Shown: positions 39,195 through 49,027, numbered from the stretch's first letter. The stretch: DNA of 64,000 nt from UPXZ01 sp049840795 (GCA_049840795.1 JASGJK010000012.1:29085-93084), one strand, 5' to 3'. The notes: a model not told the origin generated them from the letters alone. Made by a program: numbers and translations.

Positions 39195-39521
39195 AGTAGT
39201 AGAAAACAATTAACGCTATAATTAACCATTATATAAGTTACATAAACACATAGTTGCACAATAGTTTTTCACTAGATTAGATATATATATAAAGAAAGAA
39301 CACATAGTTGTGAAATAACTTGTTATTTCACGTAGTTTGATTGAATTTAGCGATTTGTTAAGTTTGAGAGTAAATATTTTTAAACATTTACAACTATGTG
39401 TTCTTCTTTTCAACAGTTCTAAGAATAAATTCTATTGTGTCACTATGTGGTTAAATATCTAACTTATATAAACTCTATTATTAAAAACTAAATTTAAATG
39501 CTTTGTTTATTTTTTACTACT
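39195..39521. mobile_element. MITE E2, inserted into the end of a GIY-YIG-like gene
   Basis: It has the same ends as E1 (AGTAGTAGAAAACAATTAAC; right end ACTACT) and is flanked by TA (39193-39194, 39522-39523). Its inside carries a further element (39225-39476). Its right end supplies the last four codons and stop of the gene at 39507. Confidence 0.75.
39225..39476. mobile_element. Palindromic element F nested inside MITE E2
   Basis: Compared with E1, element E2 has 252 extra bases bounded by ATTA on both sides (39221-39224, 39477-39480), a likely target duplication. The ends are inverted (TTATATAAGTTA / TAACTTATATAA), and further inverted pairs lie inside (ACACATAGTTG near 39246 and 39301 with CAACTATGTGT near 39392). 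It is non-coding. Confidence 0.65.
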
Positions 39522-39722
39522 TATAATCCGGCGGAGTGATGATTTGGATATTTGCTCCAAAAATAATTTATGTCCCAGAGCGTCAATTAAGTTTTGATAA
39601 CAACGTACGTATATAATTTTCCACATATTGTTTAGCTGTTTTGTTAGGCTGACTAAATCTGCAGTGTATCCTATTGTGTATTTCATTTCTTTGCCGTATT
39701 GTAGAATGTAGATGTAATACAT
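39507..39722 (-). CDS. Short GIY-YIG-like protein, 3' end altered by a MITE
   Basis: The frame has 71 residues. MYYIYILQYGKEMKYTIGYT and ADLVSLTKQLNN follow the layout of the GIY-YIG N-terminus (YxYIL ... GYTxDL ... LN), and ALGHKLFLEQIS matches the later helix. The catalytic Arg/Glu set is not evident, so nuclease activity is doubtful. The last codons (SSKK and TAA) come from MITE E2. Without the MITE the frame would run on CGRNAVKMKLKLT and stop at 39151. An ATG at about 39752 in another frame (MKVTEKYQIEK), just across a run of A, may be the true start. Role unknown. Confidence 0.5.
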   Translation of the reverse strand: MYYIYILQYGKEMKYTIGYTADLVSLTKQLNNMWKIIYVRCYQNLIDALGHKLFLEQISKSSLRRIISSKK

Positions 39723-39866
39723 TTTTTTCGATTTGATATTTCTCTGTAACTTTCATAATTTGCTGTACAAAAATAAGACAGGCACGATTGTGAAGCTTGT
39801 TGATTCCGAAAATTTGTTTGTCGATTCCGAAATTACGGCAAAATATTTAAACTACTCCAAAATAGA

Positions 39867-39898
39867 ACGGGAGCACAGCTTTTAAGCTGCGCTCCCGT
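39867..39898 (-). terminator. Terminator of the AraC-type regulator gene
   Basis: ACGGGAGCGCAGC pairs with GCTGTGCTCCCGT on the minus strand around a short loop, followed by TCTATTTT. It lies about 50 bases after the stop at 39947. Confidence 0.72.
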
Positions 39899-39946
39899 GA
39901 AGATAAATAAACATCTATAAAGGACTTATTTAGTCTATAAAATTCT

Positions 39947-41662
39947 TTATTTTCTTTTGGTGGCTGAGGATAATCTTCTGTATTCAGAAGGGGTGATACC
40001 GTATTTTTTTGTAAATGCCCGGTAAAATGGCGAATAAGAGCCGTGTCCGGAATCAACAGCGATTGCCTCCAATGTTATATCGGGATTATTGTCCAATAGT
40101 TCTATGGCATATTGCAACCTTAGGTTTGAAATATACACCGAAAAAGTTTCGCCTGTGGCCTGTTTGATGGCATCGGCAAGATAGCTTTCATTGGAACCGA
40201 TATGATCGGCTAACTTTTTGCGATTTAAATCGGGGTCGGTAAATAGTTTTTCTGCTTTTATGTCTTTGCTCAAACGCTGAAACAGCCGCATCTCCTTGCT
40301 TAAACTCTCTTCAGGGCGAGTAAGTAAGCATTGTTCTACGGCTTTTTCTTTTTGCGTAAGTTGTTGTACTTGCTCAAAAAGTGATTTGTTTTTTCGGCTC
40401 AGGCGGCGGGAATAGGCAATGTATATAATTAATAAAATTAAGAGCAAAGTGCTTGTTGTTACCGCGATAATCCATCGCTGACGGTTAATTTCTTTTTCGG
40501 CAGTCAACTTATCTACCTCATACTGTATGCGCAATTCGTTAAGTTGCGTATGTGATTCGCTCTGAAAAATAGAATCCCTCAAATCAAAAGCATCATCTAA
40601 TATCGTCATACTTTCATCTGCTTTCCCTTCGTAAATAAGTACGCGGGCTTCTTCACGGGTGGCGAGGTAACGGTCGTATACATTGTTGGTCTGGGTGGCT
40701 TCTGTCTTCATCTGCCGCACATACTGCATTGCCTGCTTATAATCTCCTTTGGCAATGGAGGCTTCTTTTCTCAAGTAGATGAGGGAGCTTAATCTATCGG
40801 GGATATTGGTTGTCTGCTCGGTCAGCTTGCAATAATACTCCATTTTATCATAATCCTTTATAGCCAAATAATAGCGTGCCGAACCGTAATAAAAGTTTAA
40901 CCGGCTATTTTTATCCGAGTTTCCTTCCGCTTCCTGTTTTTTTAGTTCTGTTTCCCATGTGTTCAGCATAGTGCGCAGCTTATCTGTCTGATCTTTGTTG
41001 GAATAAATTTGTGCTAACTCCGTATAGATTGTTTGTTTTATATTATAAGCGTCCTTGTTTTTTTCGGCTTCTCGGAGCCCTTGTTCCAGATAGTCCATAG
41101 CTTCTTTTTCGCGTTCGCTCCAAGCGTATATATGCCCGATGGTGTACAATGCGTAAGCTTTTACTACAGGTGTGTTTATCTGTTTGGCTTTTTCGTAACA
41201 TTTGAAGGCTTCGTCGAGCGCTTTTTTCTTTTGTCCGTCAAAAAAATAAACTTCAATAATGGCAGAATAAGTTTTAAAGTATAAGTTCCACTCTCCTTGC
41301 TCGGCGATGAACTTCAGGTCGGCATCTGCATTTTTAAGTATTTCTTTATATTGATTGTGTGCTGAGCGCACTGTAATAATGTTTCCTCTACATTTGGCAG
41401 CTGTTTTTTTGTCTTTTTGCCTGATGGCTTCGCGTTCGCATTCTTTAATGGCTTTAATTACATTTTCAGGATTACTGTCGTTGTAAAACAGAAATTCAAC
41501 TAAATTGCCATAAGCATCTATTTTTTCTTTACCTTGCTTTGAGTCAATGATTTTTTGTAACGAATCTTTTGTATATCGATAATCACCGTTGCCGGCTTTG
41601 ATGGGGAGGGTGGCAATAATACCAATAAATAAGATAAGAAGAAAGTAAATATATGTTTTCAT
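39947..41662 (-). CDS. TPR-sensor/AraC-type hybrid transcriptional regulator
   Basis: The protein has 571 residues. Signal peptide (MKTYIYFLLILFIGIIATLP), periplasmic TPR repeats (about 30-380), one membrane segment (IIAVTTSTLLLILLIIYIAY), a short coiled coil, and a C-terminal AraC/HTH_18 domain (about 465-565; LADHIGSNESYLADAIKQAT ... VDSGHGSYSPFYRAFTKKYG then ITPSEYRR). It should sense a signal outside the inner membrane and control genes directly, without a phosphorelay. It stands alone between the MITE zone and dapA, so its targets are not clear. The frame is complete, unlike the two regulators at the left end. Confidence 0.88.
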   Translation of the reverse strand: MKTYIYFLLILFIGIIATLPIKAGNGDYRYTKDSLQKIIDSKQGKEKIDAYGNLVEFLFYNDSNPENVIKAIKECEREAIRQKDKKTAAKCRGNIITVRSAHNQYKEILKNADADLKFIAEQGEWNLYFKTYSAIIEVYFFDGQKKKALDEAFKCYEKAKQINTPVVKAYALYTIGHIYAWSEREKEAMDYLEQGLREAEKNKDAYNIKQTIYTELAQIYSNKDQTDKLRTMLNTWETELKKQEAEGNSDKNSRLNFYYGSARYYLAIKDYDKMEYYCKLTEQTTNIPDRLSSLIYLRKEASIAKGDYKQAMQYVRQMKTEATQTNNVYDRYLATREEARVLIYEGKADESMTILDDAFDLRDSIFQSESHTQLNELRIQYEVDKLTAEKEINRQRWIIAVTTSTLLLILLIIYIAYSRRLSRKNKSLFEQVQQLTQKEKAVEQCLLTRPEESLSKEMRLFQRLSKDIKAEKLFTDPDLNRKKLADHIGSNESYLADAIKQATGETFSVYISNLRLQYAIELLDNNPDITLEAIAVDSGHGSYSPFYRAFTKKYGITPSEYRRLSSATKRK

Positions 41663-41701
41663 AATAAGCTGATTTTTATCGTTAAAACATTATGCCTCTT
41701 T

Positions 41702-42586
41702 TTATGATAATTGATTTAGTACAAATCTAATTTTCTCATAAGTTTTTATTGTGTTTGGAACCAACGGAAGTCGTAGCTTGTTTTTAATCATTCCCATCAA
41801 GGCAAGCATACTTTTTACGCCCGCAGGATTTCCTTCCACAAAAAGCAATTCAATTAATTCGGTAAAACGGTAGTGAATTTGGCGGGCATTGTTGTAGTCG
41901 CCTTCGATAGCTAAGCGTACCATACGGCTGAACTCACGCGGAAAAGCATTGCCAATCACTGAAATGACCCCGACAGCGCCTAATGTTATCAGCGGAAAGG
42001 TAATGCCGTCGTCGCCGGAAATGACCATAAAATCTTCCGGTTTATTTTTTATAATCTGGTCTATTTGAGTAAAGTTTCCCGAAGCTTCTTTCACTGCGCA
42101 AATTTGCGCAAATTCATTTGCTAATCGTAAAGTAGTTTCCGCGAGCATATTAACGCCCGTTCGTCCTGGAACATTGTATAAAATAATCGGGAGTGGCGAT
42201 GCTTTGGCAATGGCGGCATAATGCTGATATAATCCTTCCTGAGAAGGTTTGTTGTAGTATGGAGTGACTGAAAGAATAGCATCAATACCTCTCAAATCAA
42301 TTTTTTGTAGTTTTTCCACTACTGCTTTGGTATTATTTCCTCCAACTCCGAGCACAATGGGGATTCGTCCTTTTACTATTTCAACCACAAAACGTTTTAT
42401 ATCTTCCTTTTCATCTTCAGTCAGTGTAGGTGTTTCGGCTGTTGTACCCAGCACCACTAAATAATCTGTCCCGTTTTTAATCTGATACTCCACTAATTTT
42501 TTAAGAGCATCAAAATCGATCGTTTCATCCTCTTTAAACGGCGTAATCAGCGCAACGCCCATTCCTATCAGTTTTGTGTTCAGCAT
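41702..42586 (-). CDS. dapA: 4-hydroxy-tetrahydrodipicolinate synthase
   Basis: The protein has 294 residues, the normal length. It condenses pyruvate with aspartate semialdehyde in the lysine/diaminopimelate pathway, in the cytoplasm. The Schiff-base lysine is K166 (CAVKEASG). The proton-relay tyrosine is Y137 (ILYNVPGRTG). The family motif GTTAETPTL is at 48-56 (usually GTTGE; here GTTAE). It is an (alpha/beta)8 barrel. It lies 149 bases downstream of the DUF6913 gene and ligA, in a grouping seen in other Bacteroidales. A 14-base tandem repeat lies directly before its start codon. Confidence 0.95.
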   Translation of the reverse strand: MLNTKLIGMGVALITPFKEDETIDFDALKKLVEYQIKNGTDYLVVLGTTAETPTLTEDEKEDIKRFVVEIVKGRIPIVLGVGGNNTKAVVEKLQKIDLRGIDAILSVTPYYNKPSQEGLYQHYAAIAKASPLPIILYNVPGRTGVNMLAETTLRLANEFAQICAVKEASGNFTQIDQIIKNKPEDFMVISGDDGITFPLITLGAVGVISVIGNAFPREFSRMVRLAIEGDYNNARQIHYRFTELIELLFVEGNPAGVKSMLALMGMIKNKLRLPLVPNTIKTYEKIRFVLNQLS

Positions 42587-42591
42587 AATTT

Positions 42592-42633
42592 GTCAATAGT
42601 CGGTAGTCAATAGTCTGTAGTCAATAGTCTGTA
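42592..42633. repeat. Three tandem copies of a 14-base repeat before dapA
   Basis: The unit GTCAATAGTCKGTA repeats three times, then breaks off. It lies 6 to 47 bases upstream of the dapA ATG (minus strand), so it makes up most of the dapA leader. Confidence 0.75.
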
Positions 42634-42735
42634 GTGACATAAATTTCTGCAAAAATACGATTTTAATCGTTAGATTGTATGGTTTTGAGATAAAAAATAA
42701 TATTCCGGAAGATGTAATGCTCGTCAATAAGCAGC

Positions 42736-43263
42736 TCACTTTGCATGTTTTCTGTTTCTTCCGCCGGTTTTTTCCGTGTCTGCTGAAACATTTTCGTCCT
42801 GAGGAATCTGAAGTTTGAAATCTAACAAATTTTCATCGTATTTATTTGTGCCGGCTTTGCATGCGGCATTTGAATACAATAAAATATATTTCAACGGCAG
42901 AATATCGTTTGTTGTTAAATCGATGAGCAAATCATATTCATTTTCTTCTAATTCCCTTAAAAATGATTGAGCCGGCAATTCTGTCCAATCGCACGACTTT
43001 TTATTCAGAATTTTATAATCGGGCAAAATGGCAGAACCGATCTCTTTTTTATTTACATATCCGAATGCGTTCACTTTTTTGCCCTCCGCCTTGAGATGTT
43101 CTATCACCCGTTTTATGAATGGATTTTTTTCCATATAGTCGCTTTCGAAAAGCAAGATAATGTTTTTTGCTTTTTCGTACGTTACAAATCTCTTTTCGCG
43201 TGTGTTTTGAGCAAGGTGTTTTTTTTCCCTCGATTTGAATATGTATTGTTTTAGTTTTTTCAC
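42736..43263 (-). CDS. DUF6913 family protein, unknown function
   Basis: This is a 175-residue soluble protein with no signal peptide. Its N-terminus is very basic (MKKLKQYIFKSREKKHLAQN); the middle has a small alpha/beta domain (IILLFESDYMEKNPFIKRVI, ... YDLLIDLTTNDILPLKYILL then YSNAACKAGTN). Bacteroidota encode such a protein in the dapA/ligA neighbourhood; I recall it as DUF6913, but could not check. It lies between ligA and dapA on the same strand. The two gaps are filled with repeats (H-type at 43291, tandem at 42592). The function is unknown. Confidence 0.7.
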   Translation of the reverse strand: MKKLKQYIFKSREKKHLAQNTREKRFVTYEKAKNIILLFESDYMEKNPFIKRVIEHLKAEGKKVNAFGYVNKKEIGSAILPDYKILNKKSCDWTELPAQSFLRELEENEYDLLIDLTTNDILPLKYILLYSNAACKAGTNKYDENLLDFKLQIPQDENVSADTEKTGGRNRKHAK

Positions 43264-43290
43264 TGAGTTATGGCTTTTTATAGTTTTTAT

Positions 43291-43484
43291 TCCCCGCCCC
43301 CAATTGCATTGGGGGTTATTTGCAGATTTGTCCTACGGACAAGTTTTGTTTCATTTTCAACTCCCCTAAATTTCCTTTCTTGCCTGCGGCAGGCATGCTC
43401 CAAAGGGCACTTTCATATTTTAATATTTTTGAGAGTTGCGCAAACAAATTCCCCCTTAAAAAAGGGGGCAGGGGGATTGAATCA
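43291..43484. repeat. Intergenic G/C-run repeat, copy 3
   Basis: It is bounded by CCCCGCCCCCAATTGCATTG at the left and CCCCCTTAAAAAAGGGGGC at the right, with the inner motif CCCCTAAATTTCC. A palindrome (TGCCTGCGGCAGGCA, 43381-43395) is set into it, at a place like the one where copy 1 carries a different palindrome. It touches the stop codon of ligA. Confidence 0.6.
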
Positions 43485-45542
43485 TTTTATCATTCCCAAA
43501 AACTCGTCTTCGTTTACTATTCTCACTCCCAATTTTTCGGCTTTGTTTAGCTTTTCGGGACCCATATTTTCTCCGGCAAGGATAAAACTGGTTTTTCCCG
43601 AAACGCTTCCCACGTTTTTCCCTCCGTGTTGCTCTATGATTTGCTTGTATTCATCCCGTGAATGTTTTGAGAAAGTTCCACTGATAACGATGGATTTTCC
43701 TGACAGCACATCGCTTTTGGGTTGGAGGTTTTCTTTAGAAACGGAGAATTGTAGTCCGACTGATTTCAGTTTTGCTACGATTTCAATATTTTGATTATCG
43801 GAAAAATATTTCAAAACACTTTCGGCAATTCTTCCGCCAATTTCATCCACAGAAGTCAATTCGTCTAAGGTTGCGCGTTCTAAATTTTCGATGTTTTTGA
43901 AAGCATACGCTATTTTTTTTGCCACCGTTTCGCCTACAAAACGAATGCCGAGTGCAAATAGAACCCTTTCAAAAGGCACTGATTTTGATTTTTCGGTTCC
44001 TTCTTTGATATTGAAAGCTGATTTTGTTCCCAATCGTTCCAAACTTGACAAATCGGGCACTTTTAGCTCGTAAATATCGGCAATGTTCTTTAATAAATTA
44101 TTCTGATAGAGTAAATTAATGGTTTCCTCCCCAAGTCCGTCGATATTCATTGCTTTACGGCTTACGAAATGCTCCATTTTACCTTTAATCTGCGGAGGAC
44201 AATGGTTTTCATTCGGGCAGTAATGCGCGGCTTCGCCTTCAAAACGCACCAAATCGGCACCGCACTCAGGGCATTTTTTGATAAATAGAACTTTATCGCC
44301 CAGCATAAAATTGTTTTCGCGTGCTTTTTTATCCACTTCTGTGATTTTTGGGATAATTTCGCCCCCTTTTTCAACAAAAACCATATCGCCGATATGCAAA
44401 TCGAGCGTTTCAATGATATCGGCATTGTGTAGCGAAGCACGTTTTACGACCGTTCCCGAAAGTTGCACCGGGTCAAGGTTTGCCACAGGCGTAACCGCAC
44501 CCGTACGACCGACCTGATAACTCACCGAATTCAGGCGCGTTACCGCTTTTTCGGCTTGAAATTTATACGCAATTGCCCAGCGTGGCGATTTGGCAGTAAA
44601 GCCCAAATTGCGTTGCTGAACCAGCGAATTTACCTTGATAACAATTCCATCGGTAGCCACAGGCAGATTTTTGCGTTCAACATCCCAATAATTGATAAAA
44701 TCAATCGCCTCATCCAACGTTTTGCAAAGCTTTGTGGCATCTGAAATCTTAAAGCCCCATTTTTTAGCTGTTTGAAGGTTTTCATAATGACTATCGGAAG
44801 GAAGATTTTCGCCCAGTATATAATAAAAATATCCATCCAAACGGCGTTTGGCAACTTCAGCTGAATTTTGCATTTTGAGCGTTCCCGAAGCGGCGTTGCG
44901 TGGATTGGCAAACAACGGTTCTTCCTGCGCCTCGCGTTCTTTATTCAAATCGTCAAATACATTCCAAGGCAATAAAATCTCACCCCGTATTTCAAATTCC
45001 TCAGGAAAATCATTGCCCTGCAAACGAAGCGGAATGGTGCGGATGGTTTTTACGTTGGCAGTAACATCATCGCCTTTTTCACCATCGCCACGCGTTACGG
45101 CTGTTTTCAATTCACCGTTTTCATAAATCAACGATATGGATGTGCCGTCGTATTTCAGTTCGCAAACCAATTCAAAATCATCGTTTAACGCTTTTCTCAC
45201 CCGTTCGTAAAAATCATTCACTTCTCCTTCGGAATATGTATTCCCAAGCGAAAGCATCGGGTATTGATGTTTTACTTGTTTGAAAGCCGTATTCAAATCG
45301 CTTCCAACACGCTGTGTAGGAGAATTGGGGTCAAAAAACCCAGGATGTTGCGCTTCCAACTCCTGCAACTGGCGCAGTTTCTGGTCGAATTCAAAATCCG
45401 AAATCGTTGGAGCGTTCAACACATAGTAATTGTAATTATGTTGATCCAATTCTTTGCGGAGGGAAGAAATATGCCCCCCAAGTCCCGATAAATCGGGACT
45501 TTCGTCAAAGAGGGAAGGTGTATCGTTGTTTGAGTTTTTCAT
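43482..45542 (-). CDS. ligA: NAD-dependent DNA ligase
   Basis: The protein has 686 residues and is intact. It seals nicks in replication and repair using NAD. In order: Ia and adenylation domain with nucleophile lysine K130 in KYDG (VCELKYDGTSISL), OB fold, zinc finger with four cysteines (CPECGADLVRFEGEAAHYCP ... C), helix-hairpin-helix region, and a C-terminal BRCT domain (about 605-686; LSGKSIVISGTFSKHSRDEY). The first 22 residues (MKNSNNDTPSLFDESPDLSG) are an extra, acidic leader not found in most LigA. Its integrity contrasts with the many broken neighbours and is useful as a quality check. Confidence 0.97.
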   Translation of the reverse strand: MKNSNNDTPSLFDESPDLSGLGGHISSLRKELDQHNYNYYVLNAPTISDFEFDQKLRQLQELEAQHPGFFDPNSPTQRVGSDLNTAFKQVKHQYPMLSLGNTYSEGEVNDFYERVRKALNDDFELVCELKYDGTSISLIYENGELKTAVTRGDGEKGDDVTANVKTIRTIPLRLQGNDFPEEFEIRGEILLPWNVFDDLNKEREAQEEPLFANPRNAASGTLKMQNSAEVAKRRLDGYFYYILGENLPSDSHYENLQTAKKWGFKISDATKLCKTLDEAIDFINYWDVERKNLPVATDGIVIKVNSLVQQRNLGFTAKSPRWAIAYKFQAEKAVTRLNSVSYQVGRTGAVTPVANLDPVQLSGTVVKRASLHNADIIETLDLHIGDMVFVEKGGEIIPKITEVDKKARENNFMLGDKVLFIKKCPECGADLVRFEGEAAHYCPNENHCPPQIKGKMEHFVSRKAMNIDGLGEETINLLYQNNLLKNIADIYELKVPDLSSLERLGTKSAFNIKEGTEKSKSVPFERVLFALGIRFVGETVAKKIAYAFKNIENLERATLDELTSVDEIGGRIAESVLKYFSDNQNIEIVAKLKSVGLQFSVSKENLQPKSDVLSGKSIVISGTFSKHSRDEYKQIIEQHGGKNVGSVSGKTSFILAGENMGPEKLNKAEKLGVRIVNEDEFLGMIK

Positions 45543-45582
45543 TTATATTTTTACACAAAAATAGTATGATATTTTTAAAAAA

Positions 45583-45622
45583 AGAAAAGCGGAACATTTA
45601 TTTGTAAAATCTGTTCCGCTTT
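45583..45622 (-). terminator. Terminator after the 45645 lipoprotein gene
   Basis: AAAGCGGAAC pairs with GTTCCGCTTT around a 17-base loop and is followed on the minus strand by a T-rich tract (TCTTTTTTT). Confidence 0.75.
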
Positions 45623-45644
45623 ATCAATTAAATTTCAGAAAAAA

Positions 45645-46226
45645 CTAATTTTTGACGTATTTACCTTCTTTTTTAAGTTCATCAATAAGTTTATTCCAAG
45701 CGTTCATTATTTTTTCAGCATTTACTCTTCTTGTTTGTTCTACCGATACAGCTTGGTCTGTTCTCACACTTGTGCTGTCGTCAATAGGAAAGCCCCAAGG
45801 ATAACCGTCTCTGATATAGTATTTATCACCGTCAAGTGTACTATAATGTAACACAGGTTCATTGTATATAGCGTTATCAATATCGAAAACAATTTTGGAT
45901 TTTAAAGAAAATAAAAGTTCTCCATTCAAATAAAAGTCTAACTTATCGTTAAAGCTTTGTAAGATGGTTGAAAGATTTTTTTCCGCTGTATAATTCTTAA
46001 AAATTATCTCTCCGGTTTTTTCGTTATATGAAATAATATCATCTCCTGTAAATACAGTATTGACGCTTTCGGTAGCTGTGTTTGTATTGCCTTTCACAGC
46101 TTGTTGTGCAATGGGTTGTGCTTTGACCACAATCCCGGTCATTTCTGCGATTTGTTCTTTGCTACTGCAATTGACAAATAATAAAGAAATAGACAGAATT
46201 GATAAAAATAATTTTATTGTTTTCAT
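45645..46226 (-). CDS. Lipoprotein of unknown function
   Basis: The protein has 193 residues with a clear lipobox (LSILSISLLFVNC; C20) followed by SSKEQ, which gives no clear inner- or outer-membrane signal. The body is mixed alpha/beta (FTGDDIISYNEKTGEIIFKN, LDFYLNGELLFSLKSKIVFD), and the C-terminal 40 residues are a charged helix. I do not recognise a family. It lies 26 bases downstream of the broken T9SS protein gene on the same strand, so they likely form one transcription unit; it could be a helper or anchor for that protein. Confidence 0.75.
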   Translation of the reverse strand: MKTIKLFLSILSISLLFVNCSSKEQIAEMTGIVVKAQPIAQQAVKGNTNTATESVNTVFTGDDIISYNEKTGEIIFKNYTAEKNLSTILQSFNDKLDFYLNGELLFSLKSKIVFDIDNAIYNEPVLHYSTLDGDKYYIRDGYPWGFPIDDSTSVRTDQAVSVEQTRRVNAEKIMNAWNKLIDELKKEGKYVKN

Positions 46227-46252
46227 CGTTGTAAGTTATTAAATTGAATACA

Positions 46253-48731
46253 TTATTTTTTGAGTAGTTTTCTTATATAAGTTTTTCCGTTAATATCTAC
46301 CATACATAAATTAATTCCTCTTGCTAGAATATCTGCATTTATGTTAAATAAATATGTCCCTTTTTCTAATTCTTTTTCATCAACTATAGCTATTCTCTTT
46401 CCTGCTAAATCAATAATGTGAACTGTAATATTCGATTTTTCTGGTAAATTAATATTTATTTTTGATTGTTCAGAAATAGGATTTGGCGATATTGAAAAAA
46501 GTTCATTATTATCTATGTCAACATTATTTTTGTTTGACTTTTCTATATTTAATTTATACTGTTGATTTATAATCTCTTTTATGTATTTCTTTGTGAATGT
46601 TTCAGGAAGAGGGGCGATATAAGTACCTTCATCATTATAGCACTTATTCTGCCAATCTTTTTTAATTTGATCAATAATATTGCCGTATTTTTCTTTTGCA
46701 ATTTCGCAAAACATATAATATGATATATTTTGTTCAAAAACTTTATTCTCATTCTTTTCAAAAATAACATCAGCAAATAATAATAAAGCATCTGGCAGAT
46801 TGTTTTTTGAGTATTCTAATAATATTTTTCCGCTTGATGTTTCTATCATTTTGTAAGGATTGCTAATATCAGCAAATTTATCTGATGTTATTTCTTTTTG
46901 CCAGTTGTTAAATAAATCATTTATCTTATTTGATTTATTCCTTGATGAAATGATGTTTTTTTCTGTTTCAGTCAATTCTACGTCTTCTATAGTTGTTAAT
47001 CCTTCTTGTATTGATTGTTCAAAAGTATAAACCTTATTCAAAGGTGTAACTGACATTACCTGATTATGTCTTTTAATATGTGCGTAAATGTCTCCAGATG
47101 CATTTTTATAGTATTTTACTATGCTTCCATAACTATTCCCGTTTAATGCATCCCTTGGATGGAATGTTCTCATTAGCGAGCCTGGTTTGCTTTCCCAATC
47201 ATAACCGTGAGGATAAGCGTTTGCATATCCACGTACAGAACCATGGGTAATCTCACCATTGCTTAAAGCCCACATTGCAACAACTCCATTATCAGAATTA
47301 GCCCCACTAGATGTATATGTTGTAGCTCCAACATATCTCAATGGATTGTTACCAAAATAATTGTCCCAAGTACTCCAAACCTGTGGATTTCCGTAATAAT
47401 AAGAAGGTGTATAACCCCAAAACCAGAATGATGTTATTCCTCCAGCCCAAGAAGTACAATTATAAACGCCAGAAGTTGGTGCTGATTGAATTGCGTCATC
47501 TGTTTTTAGAAGAGGGAAGTAGCTCATAATATTACTATTTTTACAAGCAATATATAAATCGCAAGTCGTAGAAGGATTATATGACCCATAAGTTGATAGC
47601 AAAACACCAGAAATTGTTTTGCCTATTTGTTTTTTTATACGAGAATTTAATCCCCATGACCAATCTCCACCGTTATAACCATAATCATCATTATAAGCGC
47701 AGATTTTACCCGGAAAACCATCACTACTTTCCATCCAAATTCTTGGGTCACCGGTTATCTTGTTACAAGTGAAATAGTTTAAAACTTCTTGCGGTGTATG
47801 ATAAGCACTTACACCATAACCCGCTACAGGAACATTAGCAAAATAATACAGACCGTTTACATTTAAATCAACTAAGCCTCCAGCCCCAACAGTTTGCCTA
47901 TACGCTCTTACTCTTACATAATATGTATCAGAAATAGGTATGTTAATGTTTAAAGACGCCAAATTGCTGGTGTTTGACTTTACAGACCAAGAATAATTTT
48001 CGGTGTTAGTAGAACTAAAAACTTCTAGTATATGTTCGTATCCTGACGAGGCATAAGTCGTGAAAAATACTTATTGTCCTGCTGTAAAATAATAAGTTTT
48101 GTAGGTTGTATAACTAAAAGACACATCCATATAATGCGTATAGTTTCCTTCTGGGTTTGATAATTGAAATACTTTTTGCATTTTAGGTGTGGAAATACTA
48201 TCTTTACCAATTAAACCTTTGTTTAGTTCCATATTGACTTTTGCTTTTTCTATATAATTAAGATATTTGCTATCGTCTAATTTAATTTCATTTGCATTTT
48301 TGCTGAATTTTACAAACTCAATATCAGGAACTTCAGGGAGTTGTGACTTGAAAGTCAGTTTGTTCATCCCTGTTGATAATTTAACTGGCGTTAATTCTGA
48401 TTTGATCTTTAAACCCAATACTTTGCCAGCAACTTTTTGTAGGAGAAAGTTTTTCAATGAGCTTTTCACCATTGAGTTCTAGTTCATAAGAAATGTAGCC
48501 TTCTTTTGTTTGCGCACCCATAAGCCAAACAGAAAAGTAATAATTTCCACTTTCATTAGCTTGTACTTCAAATGTACGGTAAGCATATTTACCATCAAAT
48601 TGAAGTGTGGAACTTTTAGCAGTAATCATGGATTTTTCACTGCTGTCAACAATCGTGTCATTTTGAGCATTTAAAATACTAAATGTCAATAATCCAAGTG
48701 ACAAAATCATAAGGCGTAATTTTTCAATCAT
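46253..48731 (-). pseudogene. Large secreted protein with T9SS sorting domain, frameshift plus in-frame stop
   Basis: The signal peptide MIEKLRLMILSLGLLTFSIL is followed by a beta-rich N-terminal region. Two breaks interrupt it. A run of five A (plus-strand TTTTT, 48434-48438) shifts the frame inside LIEKLSPTK; with four A it continues VAGKVLGLKIKSE. Then TAA at 48071-48073 is in frame with both sides (YYFTAGQ, stop, VFFTTYASSGYEHI). The remaining part (to 46253) has Trp/Tyr/Gly-rich, catalytic-looking stretches (DDAIQSAPTSGVYNCTSWAG) with a Cys and His (LMRTFHPRDAL) that could belong to a papain-like fold, and a C-terminal T9SS domain (FSISPNPISEQSKININLPE). The true function is unknown. Confidence 0.65.
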
Positions 48732-49027
48732 AAAATTCTCAATTAAAAGGTTATTAATAAAAATTCATACAAATGTGAATAAATATATTTGATTAAAAAC
48801 CTAATAATAGTTGTTTTTTTTGTTTTAAAGTTAAATAAATATAAAATATTTGATTTTATAAATAATTATTTTATTTAGCCGGGTGTTCGCATTGTTTTTA
48901 GTGAAATTAGCTAATAAATGGACGTTTTCTTCTTAAAAAAAGAAGTTCACACTGTACTAAATAAATCTTTAAAATATTTTGGTGATTACTTGACCCAAAT
49001 TTCTCATTCAGGGGGGTAAAAGAGTAA

